A DNA stretch of 64,000 nt from Komagataeibacter xylinus NBRC 15237 (GTDB lineage Bacteria > Pseudomonadota > Alphaproteobacteria > Acetobacterales > Acetobacteraceae): positions 1-64,000 of the forward strand of contig NZ_BCTP01000004.1 of NCBI RefSeq assembly GCF_001571345.1. Direction: 5' to 3'. Numbering within the stretch: position 1 is the first letter of the stretch; each line of letters starts with the position of its first letter. The position numbers and the translations under genes were made by a program. Positions 1-9,085 of this stretch are shown here, in pieces. The notes under the pieces were generated by a model. It did not search any database. It was not told where the DNA came from and was given only the letters and a program-made list of their open reading frames with translations.

Positions 1-1214
1 ATCTGGTAGGACAGGCTGCCGATAAACCCTTCACGGTGAATGTCATATTCCGTGGTGCGGACGGAAAGCGGGGAGCCACCGAGGGAGGCAGGTGTTGGCG
101 TATATGGCGTGGCGTAAATGCCTTCACCCGTATTGGTATGGCCGTATACGGTGGCAAAACCCTTCAGGTGGTCGGTAATATTGAAATCGAATTTGCCATA
201 ACCCAGCACGTCCTGGCGCAGCCCGGCAGAGTTGTAATAGGACTGGTCCTGGTTGGCTATGCCCGCGGGGAAGGGCTTGCCGTTCTGGTACGCCGTGGCG
301 ATCTGCTTGGCCAGGGCATAGTTGTTTGTAATATTATCGACGTTATAGCCTTTTGTCTGGATCATCTGTAGCGAGAGATCCTGATAATCGTTTTCCGCGC
401 GCTGGCTATAGTCACCAAAAAGGGTCAGCTTGACCTTATCACCCAGCGGCTGGATGAATTTGGCGTTTGCCTGCTGCTGTTGCTGGATACCATCACCCTT
501 CCACTTGTTGGCATCCTGATAGTCGTAGGAGACATAAAGCCGTCCACCACCGGGCAGGGTGCCGGAATTGATGCGCCCGAAAGTACGCCATGTGCCATAT
601 GACCCCACGGTGCCCGCCACATCGGCACCGAATTTTTTGCTCGGGTCAATGGATGTGAATTCCAGTGCACCACCAAGGTCATTGGATGCCGCCACGCCAA
701 CCGAACCCGCACCCTGCGCCAGGCTGGCAGGTCCGTTGTTTTCGGTCTGCAGCGCACGACCGATGGAAAGGCCGTTGTCGTTACCATAAGCCAGATTGCC
801 AAGCGGGATGCCATCCATGGTGAAGCCAAGGCGGCTCTGGTCAAATCCACGGATGATGATCTGCTGCGACCATTCATACGACCCCAGCGGATCGGATGAA
901 GTAAACATGACGCCAGGCAGCTTGGACAGTGTTTTGAGGGGGCTCGTGCCGGGGGCGACTTCCTGCAGGGCGAGGTGAGACAGCGACTGTGTTTCACGGG
1001 CTGCGCCCGCGCCCATGACGATGATTGATTCCGCCTTTGTTGCCGCTATGGAATCCTTGCTGTCATTTGCCGTGGATGTCGATGTGGAGGGTTTGGCATG
1101 CTGGTCGACATGTCCAGCCGCAGGATTTTTCTGCTGGGCACTGGCAGCATGGGCATGCTGAAAAAACAAGGAACTTATACAAGTTGTAAGAAGGAGAATC
1201 TTATTTTTTTTCAT
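1..1214 (-). CDS. TonB-dependent outer-membrane receptor, 5' part (cut by window edge)
   Basis: The first 404 codons of a TonB-dependent receptor are visible; the 3' part lies outside the window. The start at 1214 is an ATG preceded by GAGGA, and it opens with a classic signal peptide (MKKNKILLLTT... HAHA). After a low-complexity Ser/Thr linker comes the plug domain, including IIIRGFDQSRLGF and MDGIPLG, then the first barrel strands with alternating aromatic residues. Such receptors import siderophores, cobalamin or glycans using TonB energy. The substrate cannot be read from the sequence. It lies downstream of, and in the same direction as, the murQ-anmK genes, with a 389-bp gap, so a link to muropeptide uptake is possible but unproven. 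Confidence 0.9.
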   Translation of the reverse strand, partial: MKKNKILLLTTCISSLFFQHAHAASAQQKNPAAGHVDQHAKPSTSTSTANDSKDSIAATKAESIIVMGAGAARETQSLSHLALQEVAPGTSPLKTLSKLPGVMFTSSDPLGSYEWSQQIIIRGFDQSRLGFTMDGIPLGNLAYGNDNGLSIGRALQTENNGPASLAQGAGSVGVAASNDLGGALEFTSIDPSKKFGADVAGTVGSYGTWRTFGRINSGTLPGGGRLYVSYDYQDANKWKGDGIQQQQQANAKFIQPLGDKVKLTLFGDYSQRAENDYQDLSLQMIQTKGYNVDNITNNYALAKQIATAYQNGKPFPAGIANQDQSYYNSAGLRQDVLGYGKFDFNITDHLKGFATVYGHTNTGEGIYATPYTPTPASLGGSPLSVRTTEYDIHREGFIGSLSYQ

Positions 1215-1506
1215 GTGGAATAATTCCTCATGATACACCCCGTTTGTGTGGCGAATGGACGACGCCGCATACCCTATGTTTTGGGTTTTTGGGTGTCTCG
1301 TGATAATTACATGACATTAATATTACAGTATTATGAAATTCATATATTTCATCATACATGTTATAAAAATATATCTTTTCCAGGGTAATTTTATTTCGTT
1401 TATGTATAATTTTGGTTTGAATAGATATTTAATCGCACAATTGTTGTTAATTTAGTATATATTTAATGTTTCTGGATGACATGTACAGAATGCTGCGCGC
1501 TTCTGA
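1215..1506. other. AT-rich intergenic region upstream of the receptor
   Basis: This stretch is much richer in A and T than its surroundings and carries no convincing gene. It contains the ribosome binding site of the receptor (GAGGA on the minus strand, just right of 1214) and must hold its promoter if the receptor is not read from anmK. I see no clear Fur box or riboswitch in it. Confidence 0.4.
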
Positions 1507-1593
1507 TCAACGGTCGACCTAGTCAATGCTCTCGAACAGGAAAAGGCCGTCAACCGGGCCGGGCAGATGGCTGACTGGCTGCTCCGCCTAGCC
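1507..1593 (+). pseudogene. Fragment of an IS21-family IstB-like ATPase
   Basis: A plus-strand reading frame of about 29 codons reads STVDLVNALEQEKAVNRAGQ followed by MADWLLRLA. From memory this resembles the segment of IstB helper ATPases that lies just before Walker B (typically VDLVNRLE...GRLADHL.R). There is a stop immediately upstream, and no Walker A or Walker B motif remains. It is therefore a small scar of an IS21-type element between anmK and the receptor. The match is by eye and short, so the family call is tentative. Confidence 0.5.
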
Positions 1594-1602
1594 ATGCCTC
1601 GC

Positions 1603-2736
1603 TCAAGCTCCCTCAGCGTCTCCGGTTTTACATATCCATGAGGGTACGGGCATAAGGCCCGCGCAGGTCAGGCGGCCGCCGGGCAGGTTGTCAGGGCCGC
1701 CTGTAATGGTTGGCGCCGACAGCGGCAGGCCGCGCACGCTGCGTGCGGCAAGAAAACCGAAACATTGCGCCTCCAGCGCGTCTCCGTTCCAGCCAAGGCT
1801 ATCCACCGGTTCGACCGCAGCGCCGAGCGCTGCCTGCATTGCGTGCATCAGAACAGGATTATGCCGCCCCCCACCACAGACATACCAGTGCGTCGGCTGA
1901 GAGGGCAGGGGCGTGCGCCGAATGGCTTCAACGCTAAAAGCGGCAAGCGTGGCCGCTCCATCCGCCGGCGTGCAGCCCGCGACCCGGTCGAGTGCTGCGG
2001 CGAAGGTCTGGCGGTCCAGCGATTTCGGGGCAGGGCGGGCGAAATAGGGGTCGGCCAGCAGGTCTTCCAAAACTGTCTGGTTGACCGTGCCCATCGCCGC
2101 CAGTTTTCCATCCACGTCACATGCCGTGCCGGTATGGCGCAAGGCCCAGTCATCAAGCAGGGCATTGCCCGGCCCCGTATCACAGGCATGGATCGTGCCG
2201 TCCGCCTCAATCAGGGTGATATTCGCGACCCCTCCGATATTCAGCACGGCGACCGGTCCGGGCGCACCCTGCAACAGGGCCGCGTGAAACCAGGGGACCA
2301 GCGGCGCGCCTTCGCCACCGGCCGCGACGTCAGCACTGCGGAAATCGTGGATGACAGCCAGCCCCGTTGCGCGTGATAGAAGCTGCGCATCCCCGATCTG
2401 CCATGTACGACGGTGCGCGGGGTCATGCAGGATGGTCTGGCCATGAAACCCGATCAGGTCGACATCTGGCACAAGAACCTGCAACTGCCGCACCGCGTCA
2501 ACATGGTGCCGGGTTATCTCGTGCTCTACGGCCTTCAGTTCCGGGTCCCGTGGGGAAAGGGCAGGGGCTTCGTCCAGAATTTTCCGGGCACGATGGCGCA
2601 GTGCAGCCGGGTAGGGCAGGCTCAGATCCGGCCCGAATCCCTCAATCCGTTCGCCATCCGTGCGGATGACTGCGGCATCCACCCCATCGAGTGATGTGCC
2701 GCTCATCAGGCCGATAACCGTGAGCATGCGATTCAT
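1603..2736 (-). CDS. anmK: 1,6-anhydro-N-acetylmuramic acid kinase AnmK
   Basis: AnmK phosphorylates and opens 1,6-anhydro-MurNAc to give MurNAc-6-phosphate in cytoplasmic peptidoglycan recycling. The N-terminal signature GLMSGTSLDG (residues 9-18) and the later HGQTI, NIGGVANIT and DTGPGN motifs are those of the family. The 377-aa length fits (the E. coli enzyme is 369 aa). The frame is open upstream to an ATG at 2769, but the ATG at 2736 is preceded by AAGGA at good spacing and starts just before the conserved core, so I prefer it. It is transcribed in the same direction as murQ, which lies 198 bp upstream and encodes the next enzyme of the pathway. Confidence 0.93.
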   Translation of the reverse strand: MNRMLTVIGLMSGTSLDGVDAAVIRTDGERIEGFGPDLSLPYPAALRHRARKILDEAPALSPRDPELKAVEHEITRHHVDAVRQLQVLVPDVDLIGFHGQTILHDPAHRRTWQIGDAQLLSRATGLAVIHDFRSADVAAGGEGAPLVPWFHAALLQGAPGPVAVLNIGGVANITLIEADGTIHACDTGPGNALLDDWALRHTGTACDVDGKLAAMGTVNQTVLEDLLADPYFARPAPKSLDRQTFAAALDRVAGCTPADGAATLAAFSVEAIRRTPLPSQPTHWYVCGGGRHNPVLMHAMQAALGAAVEPVDSLGWNGDALEAQCFGFLAARSVRGLPLSAPTITGGPDNLPGGRLTCAGLMPVPSWICKTGDAEGA

Positions 2737-2933
2737 TCCTGTCCTTGTCGCAGTCCTGAGTGCCGCCATGACATCATAAAGGTCGGCACGGTAGAATAAG
2801 AATGTAGCGCCCGGTTCCGGCCATCGGGCACGAAGGCGCGTCTTTCAATGGTCCGGCCCGATCAGATATGCCCGCCCCGCCAGTTTGCGCCATGGGAGGC
2901 AGAATCGCGGTAAAAGCTATTTTTGGTGTCAGG

Positions 2934-3863
2934 CTACCTTTGCCCTGGCACAGGAGCCTGCCCAAGGATCGCACGCAGGTTGCCATCATGCGCCACAAGT
3001 AGGGGTTCGATCTGGCTGGCGGGAATGCCGGCACAGAGCATGACAGCACGTTTGACATTGAACCGCGTGGCCTCGAGCGCGCCCAGGGCCTGCTGCTCGG
3101 TGCTGCCGCTCAGGTTGCGCACCATGCGGCAGGCCCGCTGGCGCAGCTTGGCGTTGACCACCCGCATATCCACCATCTGCCCCCGATAGGCATGGCCCAT
3201 ACGAACCATGAGCGTGGTGGAAATCAGATTGAGAGCTGCTTTCTGCGCCGTGCCCGCCTTGAGCCGGGTGGAGCCGGAAATGACTTCCGGCCCCGTCACC
3301 ACCGTAATGCCCAGTTCCGCAACATCCGTGAGCCTGCTGCCCTGATTGCAGGCAATGCCAATGCTCAGGCTGCCCGCCGCGCGCGCGGCCGCAACCGCAG
3401 CGCAGGTATAGGGGGTGGAGCCGCTTGCCGCGATGCCCAGCACCACGTCATCGGGACCGGGGTTATGGGCAAGGATGTCTGTCCGCGCCACGTCTTCGCG
3501 GTCTTCTGCCCCTTCCGCTGCCTGATGGAGGGCATCATTCCCACCGGCCAGAAGCAGCACGAGCCGTTCGGGCGCCCAGCCGAAGGTGGGGAGTAGTTCC
3601 ACCCCATCCTGCATGCCGATCCGCCCCGATGTGCCCGCGCCGACATAGAACAGCCGCCCCCCCGCCAGCAGGCGCGGCAGGGCTGCGTTGATGGCGCGTT
3701 CGAGTTCCGGCGTCGCGGCCCGCACGGCGGCAATGGCGCTCATCTGTGATTCCACCAGCGCCTCCAGCACGGACACAACGGGCCACACATCTACATCAGC
3801 GTAACGTGGGTCCTGTCCTTCTGTGGCGATGGGCAACACGGGGGCGCTGCTGTTCGGGGTCAT
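2934..3863 (-). CDS. murQ: N-acetylmuramic acid 6-phosphate etherase MurQ
   Basis: MurQ cleaves the lactyl ether of MurNAc-6-phosphate to GlcNAc-6-phosphate and D-lactate. The 309-aa protein has the SIS-domain sugar-phosphate motif VGAGTSGRIG (residues 74-83), the PTFG motif that follows it, and EGAEDREDV. Glu89 and Glu120 keep the 31-residue spacing of the two catalytic acids of E. coli MurQ (83 and 114). The start at 3863 is ATG. It follows the serine hydrolase gene by 32 bp, so the two are probably one transcript. With AnmK it converts imported or recycled anhydro-MurNAc into amino-sugar phosphate. Confidence 0.94.
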   Translation of the reverse strand: MTPNSSAPVLPIATEGQDPRYADVDVWPVVSVLEALVESQMSAIAAVRAATPELERAINAALPRLLAGGRLFYVGAGTSGRIGMQDGVELLPTFGWAPERLVLLLAGGNDALHQAAEGAEDREDVARTDILAHNPGPDDVVLGIAASGSTPYTCAAVAAARAAGSLSIGIACNQGSRLTDVAELGITVVTGPEVISGSTRLKAGTAQKAALNLISTTLMVRMGHAYRGQMVDMRVVNAKLRQRACRMVRNLSGSTEQQALGALEATRFNVKRAVMLCAGIPASQIEPLLVAHDGNLRAILGQAPVPGQR

Positions 3864-3895
3864 GTACCGTAAACTCCGGGGGGATAGGGAAGGGG

Positions 3896-5080
3896 TCAGC
3901 CCTGCGGCGGGAGGAGGGCAAGGGCTGCGGCGGTGGCCACATCGTGCCGCAGGCGCACGACATTGCCACGGCCCGCGGGGTGCAGGCGGCTGGTCAGGAT
4001 CAGCACATAGCTGTCACTGCCGGGGTCAAGCCAGAGCGATGTGCCGGTAAAGCCGGTATGCCCGAAGGAACCTACGGGAAAACTGTCTCCACGGACGGAG
4101 GAATAATGCGTGGAAATATCCCATCCCAGTCCGCGCAGGTCGGATTTTCCTCCTGGCTGCTGTGCGGTTGTCATGAGCATGAGGGTCTTGGATTGCAGCG
4201 GGTAGGCCGATGGCCTGCCCGCACGCCGGTCGAGCAGGGCCTGTGCATACAGGCACATGTCATCCGCGTTGGAAAACAGGCCCGCATGCCCGGCCACGCC
4301 CCCCATGCGGCGGGCAGATGGGTCATGCACCTGCCCGCGCAGCATATGACCGTTTTCATCCGGCTGGGTGGGGGCAATGCGTGGCTGCCATGTTTGGGGT
4401 GGCAGGAAACGCGACTGCCGCATGCCCAGCGGGGTGAGGATGAAGCGCGTGGCATAGGCATCGAGCGTCATGCCCGAGAGTTTTTCCACCACAAACCCAA
4501 GCGTGATGAAATTGATGTCGCTATAGATGAAGCCCCGGCCCGGTGGCTGTGACGGCGCGACCCCCATGGCCAGACGGAAGGCGGCCTCGCGCCCCTGCCA
4601 TGGGTGCTCGAGGTCCAGATCGGGCGGCAGGCCGGAATAATGGGTCAGCAGGTGCCGGATGGTAATGGTGGATTTACCGGTCGCCGCGAATTGCGGCAGG
4701 TAGCGCGAGACAGGGTCATCAAGCCCGAAGCGCCCCTGTTCCCACAACTGCATGACGCAGGGCGCGGTTATGACCGCCTTGGTCAGGGATGCCATGTCGA
4801 ATACCGTATCCCACGTCATGGGTTCGGCCGCGGGAGTGAGGGCGCGCCTGCCATATACGGCCCGATGCACGATCTGCTGCCCGTGGCCGATGGCGCAGAC
4901 AACGCCCGGTGCTTCGCCCGCGGCCACGGCCTGTTGCAGCCTGCGGTCCACGCCGCTCATGTCCGGGGTGGCGTTGTGGGCGCCGCGTGCATGGGGCGCG
5001 CATGCCGTAACGGTTGCGCCACCGGCCAGCATCAGGATATGGCGGCGCTTCAGCCAGGGAGCGGCCGGGAAAACATGCAT
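3896..5080 (-). CDS. Exported beta-lactamase-fold serine hydrolase (YfeW/EstB-like)
   Basis: This 394-aa protein has a serine beta-lactamase/DD-peptidase fold. S98-L-T-K101 is the SxxK motif, Y186-S-D fills the YxN position, and HTG near residue 340 takes the place of KTG. The N-terminus has a twin-arginine-like KRR stretch, a hydrophobic segment and a possible lipobox Cys near residue 27, so it acts outside the cytoplasm. The frame begins at a TTG at 5086, but the ATG at 5080 is the better start. It is immediately upstream of murQ. E. coli yfeW (PBP4B) sits in the murQ-murP operon, which suggests a role on cell-wall peptides. An esterase role is also possible. Confidence 0.85.
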   Translation of the reverse strand: MHVFPAAPWLKRRHILMLAGGATVTACAPHARGAHNATPDMSGVDRRLQQAVAAGEAPGVVCAIGHGQQIVHRAVYGRRALTPAAEPMTWDTVFDMASLTKAVITAPCVMQLWEQGRFGLDDPVSRYLPQFAATGKSTITIRHLLTHYSGLPPDLDLEHPWQGREAAFRLAMGVAPSQPPGRGFIYSDINFITLGFVVEKLSGMTLDAYATRFILTPLGMRQSRFLPPQTWQPRIAPTQPDENGHMLRGQVHDPSARRMGGVAGHAGLFSNADDMCLYAQALLDRRAGRPSAYPLQSKTLMLMTTAQQPGGKSDLRGLGWDISTHYSSVRGDSFPVGSFGHTGFTGTSLWLDPGSDSYVLILTSRLHPAGRGNVVRLRHDVATAAALALLPPQG

Positions 5081-5290
5081 GAGCAAAGGGTCCGTTAAAA
5101 GACGGCATGCCAGATGCCTGATGCACGAACAATACCATCTTCCCCCACCATGACAACGACCCGCCTTGATGCAGCCGGGCGTGGCGGCGGGCGCTGCCGG
5201 TCAGGCCCTGGCCCCGGGCCGGGTATTTCTGGCTTTCATATGGTATTCATCCAGTCATATGATTGGCCTTTCTGACCCGATGGAACCGGT
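5081..5290. promoter_or_regulatory. Divergent promoter region between the hydrolase-murQ-anmK genes and the symporter
   Basis: This 210-bp gap separates the minus-strand peptidoglycan-sugar genes from the plus-strand transporter and so must carry both promoters. The sequence CATATG occurs within tcatatggtattcat and again within tcatatgatt, at about 5238-5262. This could be part of a shared operator, but I see no motif I can assign to a named regulator. Confidence 0.4.
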
Positions 5291-6763
5291 ATGTCCGCAA
5301 TCGATATCGCGATTATCTGCATCTATTGCCTGACCCTGCCATTCATCGCATTCGCCCTGTCGGGGCGGCAGGACAGTGTTTCCACCTATATAGGTGGCGG
5401 CCATAACCTGCCGTGGTGGGTTATCTGCCTGTCACTTGTCGCAACGGAAACCTCGACCCTTACCATCATCAGCATACCCGGCATCGCTTATGGCAGCGGC
5501 ATGGTGTTTGTGGGGCTGGCGGTGGGGTATGTCATTGGCCGCGCACTGGTCGCATGGCTGTTTCTGCCGCGTTATTTTTCCGGGCAGGTCAGCAGCGTCT
5601 ATCAATATCTGGGCCAGCGGTTCGGGCCAGCGATGGAGCGTACCGTATCCGCCACGTTTCTGGTCATGCGCGTGCTGGCGGAGGGCATCAGGCTGTTTGC
5701 GGGCATGTTGCCGGTCGCAGCCATTCTGGCATCCATGCACCTGCCCCTGCCACAATGGGCGATCATGCTGCTCATTACCGGCCTTACGCTGTTTTACACG
5801 ATGTTTGGCGGGCTGCGGGCCGTGGTGTGGTCCGATGCCATACAGCTTGCTGTCTATGCCGTGGGAACGGCGGCCTGCATGGGGCTGCTGTACCATCAGG
5901 CGACAGACATGCAGATTCATGCGCTGCGCCACTCCAACAGGTTCCACCTGTTTCACAAATCGGCCCAATTTTTCCTTGATCCTTATACCCCCTGCGCGGC
6001 CATGATCGGAGGGGCGATCATGGCCATGGCATCGCATGGCACGGATCAGCTTCTGGTCCAGCGCGTTCTGGCCGCCCGCAACCTGTATGATGCCAGAAAG
6101 GCGCTGGTTGGCAGTGGCGTCATGGTTGGATGCCTGTTTGCCATGCTGTCGCTCGTGGGCATGCTGCTCTGGGCGCGCAATGATGAAAAACCGCTGGCTG
6201 CAATGGGGCTTCAGACATCGGATGCGCTGTTCCCTGCCTTTATCGTGCATGACCTGCCGCCGGGGCTTGCCGGGTTGCTGATTGCAGGGCTGCTGAGTGC
6301 GACCATGGGCTCCCTGTCCGCCACGCTCAATGCCATGACCAGCGCGACAGTGCTGGATTTTGCGGCACCCTGCCGGGCACTGGCGCGGTGTATGGGCCTG
6401 TCGGCGCTGGCATTCGCCCGCGTGGTGACCCTGCTATGGGCTGTGGTGCTGGTATGTGCCGCGCTGGCATTTGCCCGGTGTCATGGGCCTGCGGTTGTGT
6501 TCGGGCTGTCGGTTGCGTCGTGTTCGTACGGGGCGATGCTGGGGGCCTTTGTGTTTGCCATGTTCAGCAGGCACGCGCTCACGCGGGAGGTTCTGCCTGC
6601 TTTTGTCGTGACCGTCGTGACCGTCGTGACCGTCTGTGGCCTCATGATGTTGTGGCACCCTTATGGTGCGACGATCGCCTTTACGTGGCTGGTTCCGCTG
6701 GGTGTGATGGTGATGTTTATCTGTGCGCTGGGTTCAAGGGCTATTGGCAAAATATGGCAATAA
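5291..6763 (+). CDS. Sodium:solute symporter (SSS family), candidate MurNAc/anhydro-MurNAc importer
   Basis: A 490-aa inner-membrane protein with about 13 hydrophobic segments. Typical SSS features are GGGHNLPWWVICLSLVATET near the N-terminus, the GLRAVVWSD region near residue 178 and SHGTDQLLVQR near residue 252. The start is ATG at 5291. It is divergent from the hydrolase-murQ-anmK genes. SSS-family proteins next to mur catabolic genes are known, as far as I recall, as MurNAc importers such as MurT of Tannerella forsythia, so a peptidoglycan sugar is the best-supported substrate here. The family also carries glucose, proline and sialic acid, so the substrate is an inference from context. 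Confidence 0.85.
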   Translation: MSAIDIAIICIYCLTLPFIAFALSGRQDSVSTYIGGGHNLPWWVICLSLVATETSTLTIISIPGIAYGSGMVFVGLAVGYVIGRALVAWLFLPRYFSGQVSSVYQYLGQRFGPAMERTVSATFLVMRVLAEGIRLFAGMLPVAAILASMHLPLPQWAIMLLITGLTLFYTMFGGLRAVVWSDAIQLAVYAVGTAACMGLLYHQATDMQIHALRHSNRFHLFHKSAQFFLDPYTPCAAMIGGAIMAMASHGTDQLLVQRVLAARNLYDARKALVGSGVMVGCLFAMLSLVGMLLWARNDEKPLAAMGLQTSDALFPAFIVHDLPPGLAGLLIAGLLSATMGSLSATLNAMTSATVLDFAAPCRALARCMGLSALAFARVVTLLWAVVLVCAALAFARCHGPAVVFGLSVASCSYGAMLGAFVFAMFSRHALTREVLPAFVVTVVTVVTVCGLMMLWHPYGATIAFTWLVPLGVMVMFICALGSRAIGKIWQ

Positions 6764-7023
6764 TGGTGCGTCCCGTTCTTTTGGGTGTGTGCCGGATCAT
6801 ATGGTTGCCCCAAATATAAAGCACGCAGGCCAGGGCGGGTGCGAGAATGGAATTGGAACGCGATATTAAGTGCCGCCTGATAGAGCGGCGTTCCTGTATT
6901 TCAAATCAGGATGTAAATTTACAAAAATCCGGACAATTCAATTTGTTGTAAGGGTCACTGTCGTTCCGGGCAATGGCTCTTTATGATCGCCTTGACTGGT
7001 AAGAGAAATGGAGCATTTTCCCT

Positions 7024-7968
7024 ATGACTACCCTTGGTTTGGTCGATATGGAGCAGCGTGACAGGGTGGCTCTGTTTCCATCGTTTGGCCCCGGGCAGGG
7101 CGATCTGAGGGCATTCCGCCGCGATCTGGTCGAGGGGACAACGGCGCTCCTGAAGTCCGGATCGGTCGATTATGAGGCCCGATCGATCCCGGGGCCGGAC
7201 GGCGCGCCTGATGTTCGTGTCATCATGTTCCGCCCTCCGACTGTCCAGGGCGCGCTGCCTGTCATTCTCTATGTTCATGGTGGCGGCATGATTGCTGGCA
7301 CACCCGACATGCAGGCCGGTATGCTCGACCGGCTGGCATCGCAAACGGATGCCCTGATCATCTCGGTCGATTACCGGCTTGCACCCGAGACACCTTTTCC
7401 CGGTGGACTGGAAGATGTCTATGCCGCCCTTGTGTGGTTGCAGGAGCAGGCCGCCATGCTGGGTGTCGACCCTGACCGCATCACGGTCATGGGCGATAGT
7501 GGAGGGGGATGCCTGGCGGCTGCCACGGCCCTTCTGGCCCGCGATCGTGGCAAAATCAGATTGCGCGCACAGGTCCTGATCTACCCGATGCTGGACCTGC
7601 GCACAGGTGGGGCGGATGCGCCTGCTGATGACCCGATGACAGGGGAATTTGTATGGACGCGCGCCCAGAACCAGCATGCATGGTCTGCCGTGCGGGGCGA
7701 CCTGGCGGCTGATGACCCGCGATTTGGCTATCTGTCGCCCGCCTTCATGCGTGGTCTGTCCGGTTTGCCTGCAACATTTATTGTCACCGGCGCGCTGGAC
7801 CTGTTTCGTGATGAAGATGTGGCCTTTGCCCATCGCCTGTGGCAGGCGGCCGTGCCGACGGACCTCGTCGTCTATGCAAACGCGGTGCATGGCTTCGATC
7901 TGCTGCCGTCTTCCCTTGCCGAGCGCGTCCGCCATGACGTAGTGAAAAATGTGCGTCGGCTGCTGTAA
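7024..7968 (+). CDS. Alpha/beta hydrolase, hormone-sensitive lipase type esterase
   Basis: This 314-aa cytoplasmic protein carries the HSL-family oxyanion motif HGGG (residues 85-88), the DYRLAPE motif and the nucleophile elbow GDSGGG with Ser159. The likely acid is in ALDLFRDE near residue 259 and the base in NAVHGFD near residue 290. It should hydrolyse short-chain esters; the natural substrate is unknown. The start is ATG at 7024, and an internal ATG at 7048 is also possible. There is no signal peptide. It stands alone, with gaps of about 260 bp before it and 195 bp after it. Confidence 0.88.
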   Translation: MTTLGLVDMEQRDRVALFPSFGPGQGDLRAFRRDLVEGTTALLKSGSVDYEARSIPGPDGAPDVRVIMFRPPTVQGALPVILYVHGGGMIAGTPDMQAGMLDRLASQTDALIISVDYRLAPETPFPGGLEDVYAALVWLQEQAAMLGVDPDRITVMGDSGGGCLAAATALLARDRGKIRLRAQVLIYPMLDLRTGGADAPADDPMTGEFVWTRAQNQHAWSAVRGDLAADDPRFGYLSPAFMRGLSGLPATFIVTGALDLFRDEDVAFAHRLWQAAVPTDLVVYANAVHGFDLLPSSLAERVRHDVVKNVRRLL

Positions 7969-8164
7969 TACGCATGTTGCTGTCAGGTTGCCCGAAGCCC
8001 GGGATGCTGCCACGTTAGTGGATTGTCGCGTGATCCCTCGCATGTTTCAGGCGCAGAAATGTCCTGATCCGTGCGCAGGGTGCATCACGCCCGTTACATG
8101 CCGGCACGCAACGGGTAGTGGGTTATGTTAGCCCGTTATTGCCTTTATGGCGAAGGAAGTGATC

Positions 8165-8908
8165 ATGTCCATTCGTGTCGGTATCGCGGGCTGGTCGGCT
8201 TTTTCCGCGATGGCTAAAGTGTTGCAGTTACCCGTTACCGGCACGCAACTTGAACGGTATGCCGCTTATTTTTCAACAGTTGAAATCAATTCCAGCTTCT
8301 ATCGCCCCCATCGGCGCACGACTTACATGCGCTGGGCTGCCAGCGTGCCGCCTGCGTTCCGCTTCTCGGTAAAATTGCCCCGAACCATGACGCATGAACG
8401 CCGTCTGGTTGACTGCCAGGCGCTGATCGACCGGTTTGCCGAGGAAACGGATGGCCTTGGCGAAAAACGCGGCCCTGTCCTGGTTCAGTTTCCCCCCAGT
8501 CTTGCCTATCCCGGTGATCTGGCCGTGCGTTTCTTTCACGATCTGCGGGCAAGGCTGGCCGGGGCCATCGTGGTAGAACCCAGACATGAAAGCTGGTTCC
8601 GGCCAGCGATAGACCATATGCTGACGGAACTACAGATATCACGCGTTGCGGCGGACCCGGCCCGTCCGGCGCCTGCGGCACAACCGGGGGGCTGGAGCGG
8701 GCTGGCCTATTTCCGGCTGCATGGCACGCCTGACATCTATAAGTCACGTTATACGCACGAAGCCATTGAGGCCCACGCAAAAGTCGTTGCAGCCCTTGCC
8801 ACACGCGGCACCGAGGTCTGGACGATCTATGACAACACCACATATGGAGCCGCCGTGCAGAACGGGTTCGAACTGATGGAAGCCTGCGCTGGCATTATTG
8901 GGCAATAA
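8165..8908 (+). CDS. DUF72 domain protein (YecE-like)
   Basis: A 247-aa protein of the DUF72 family, with VGIAGWSAF at the N-terminus, FSTVEINSSFYRPHR, FRFSVKLPRTMTH, LVQFPPSL, VVEPRHESWF and the C-terminal YFRLHG and YDNTTYG segments. The family has a TIM-barrel-like fold and no settled biochemical role. An ATG at 8147 is in frame, but the ATG at 8165 has AAGGA at ideal spacing and starts right at the conserved core, so I chose it. It is monocistronic as far as can be seen. Confidence 0.87.
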   Translation: MSIRVGIAGWSAFSAMAKVLQLPVTGTQLERYAAYFSTVEINSSFYRPHRRTTYMRWAASVPPAFRFSVKLPRTMTHERRLVDCQALIDRFAEETDGLGEKRGPVLVQFPPSLAYPGDLAVRFFHDLRARLAGAIVVEPRHESWFRPAIDHMLTELQISRVAADPARPAPAAQPGGWSGLAYFRLHGTPDIYKSRYTHEAIEAHAKVVAALATRGTEVWTIYDNTTYGAAVQNGFELMEACAGIIGQ

Positions 8909-9085
8909 TGCGCTTTAAGTGTCGGGAGGGGCTTCATGGTCTGCAAGGAGCACCCCTACAGGCTTCTGGTAGCCTGATGCAGAATTATCGCTCCTGATGG
9001 AGTTATAAATTGTATCGGACTCTGTGCAACTTTATTTATATCCTGATCGTTTCCGGACTCATTTTTCTCATTACGGGATTTTTTC

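Noticed and set aside
36-997. Several small frames on both strands at the left edge
   Set aside because: They are out-of-frame shadows of the TonB receptor, whose true frame is open from 1214 to the window edge.
6855-6894. Hairpin-rich stretch after the SSS symporter gene (GGAACGC ... GCGTTCC around GCCGC/GCGGC)
   Set aside because: The inner and outer stems compete for the same bases and there is no T-run, so neither a terminator nor a structured RNA can be supported.
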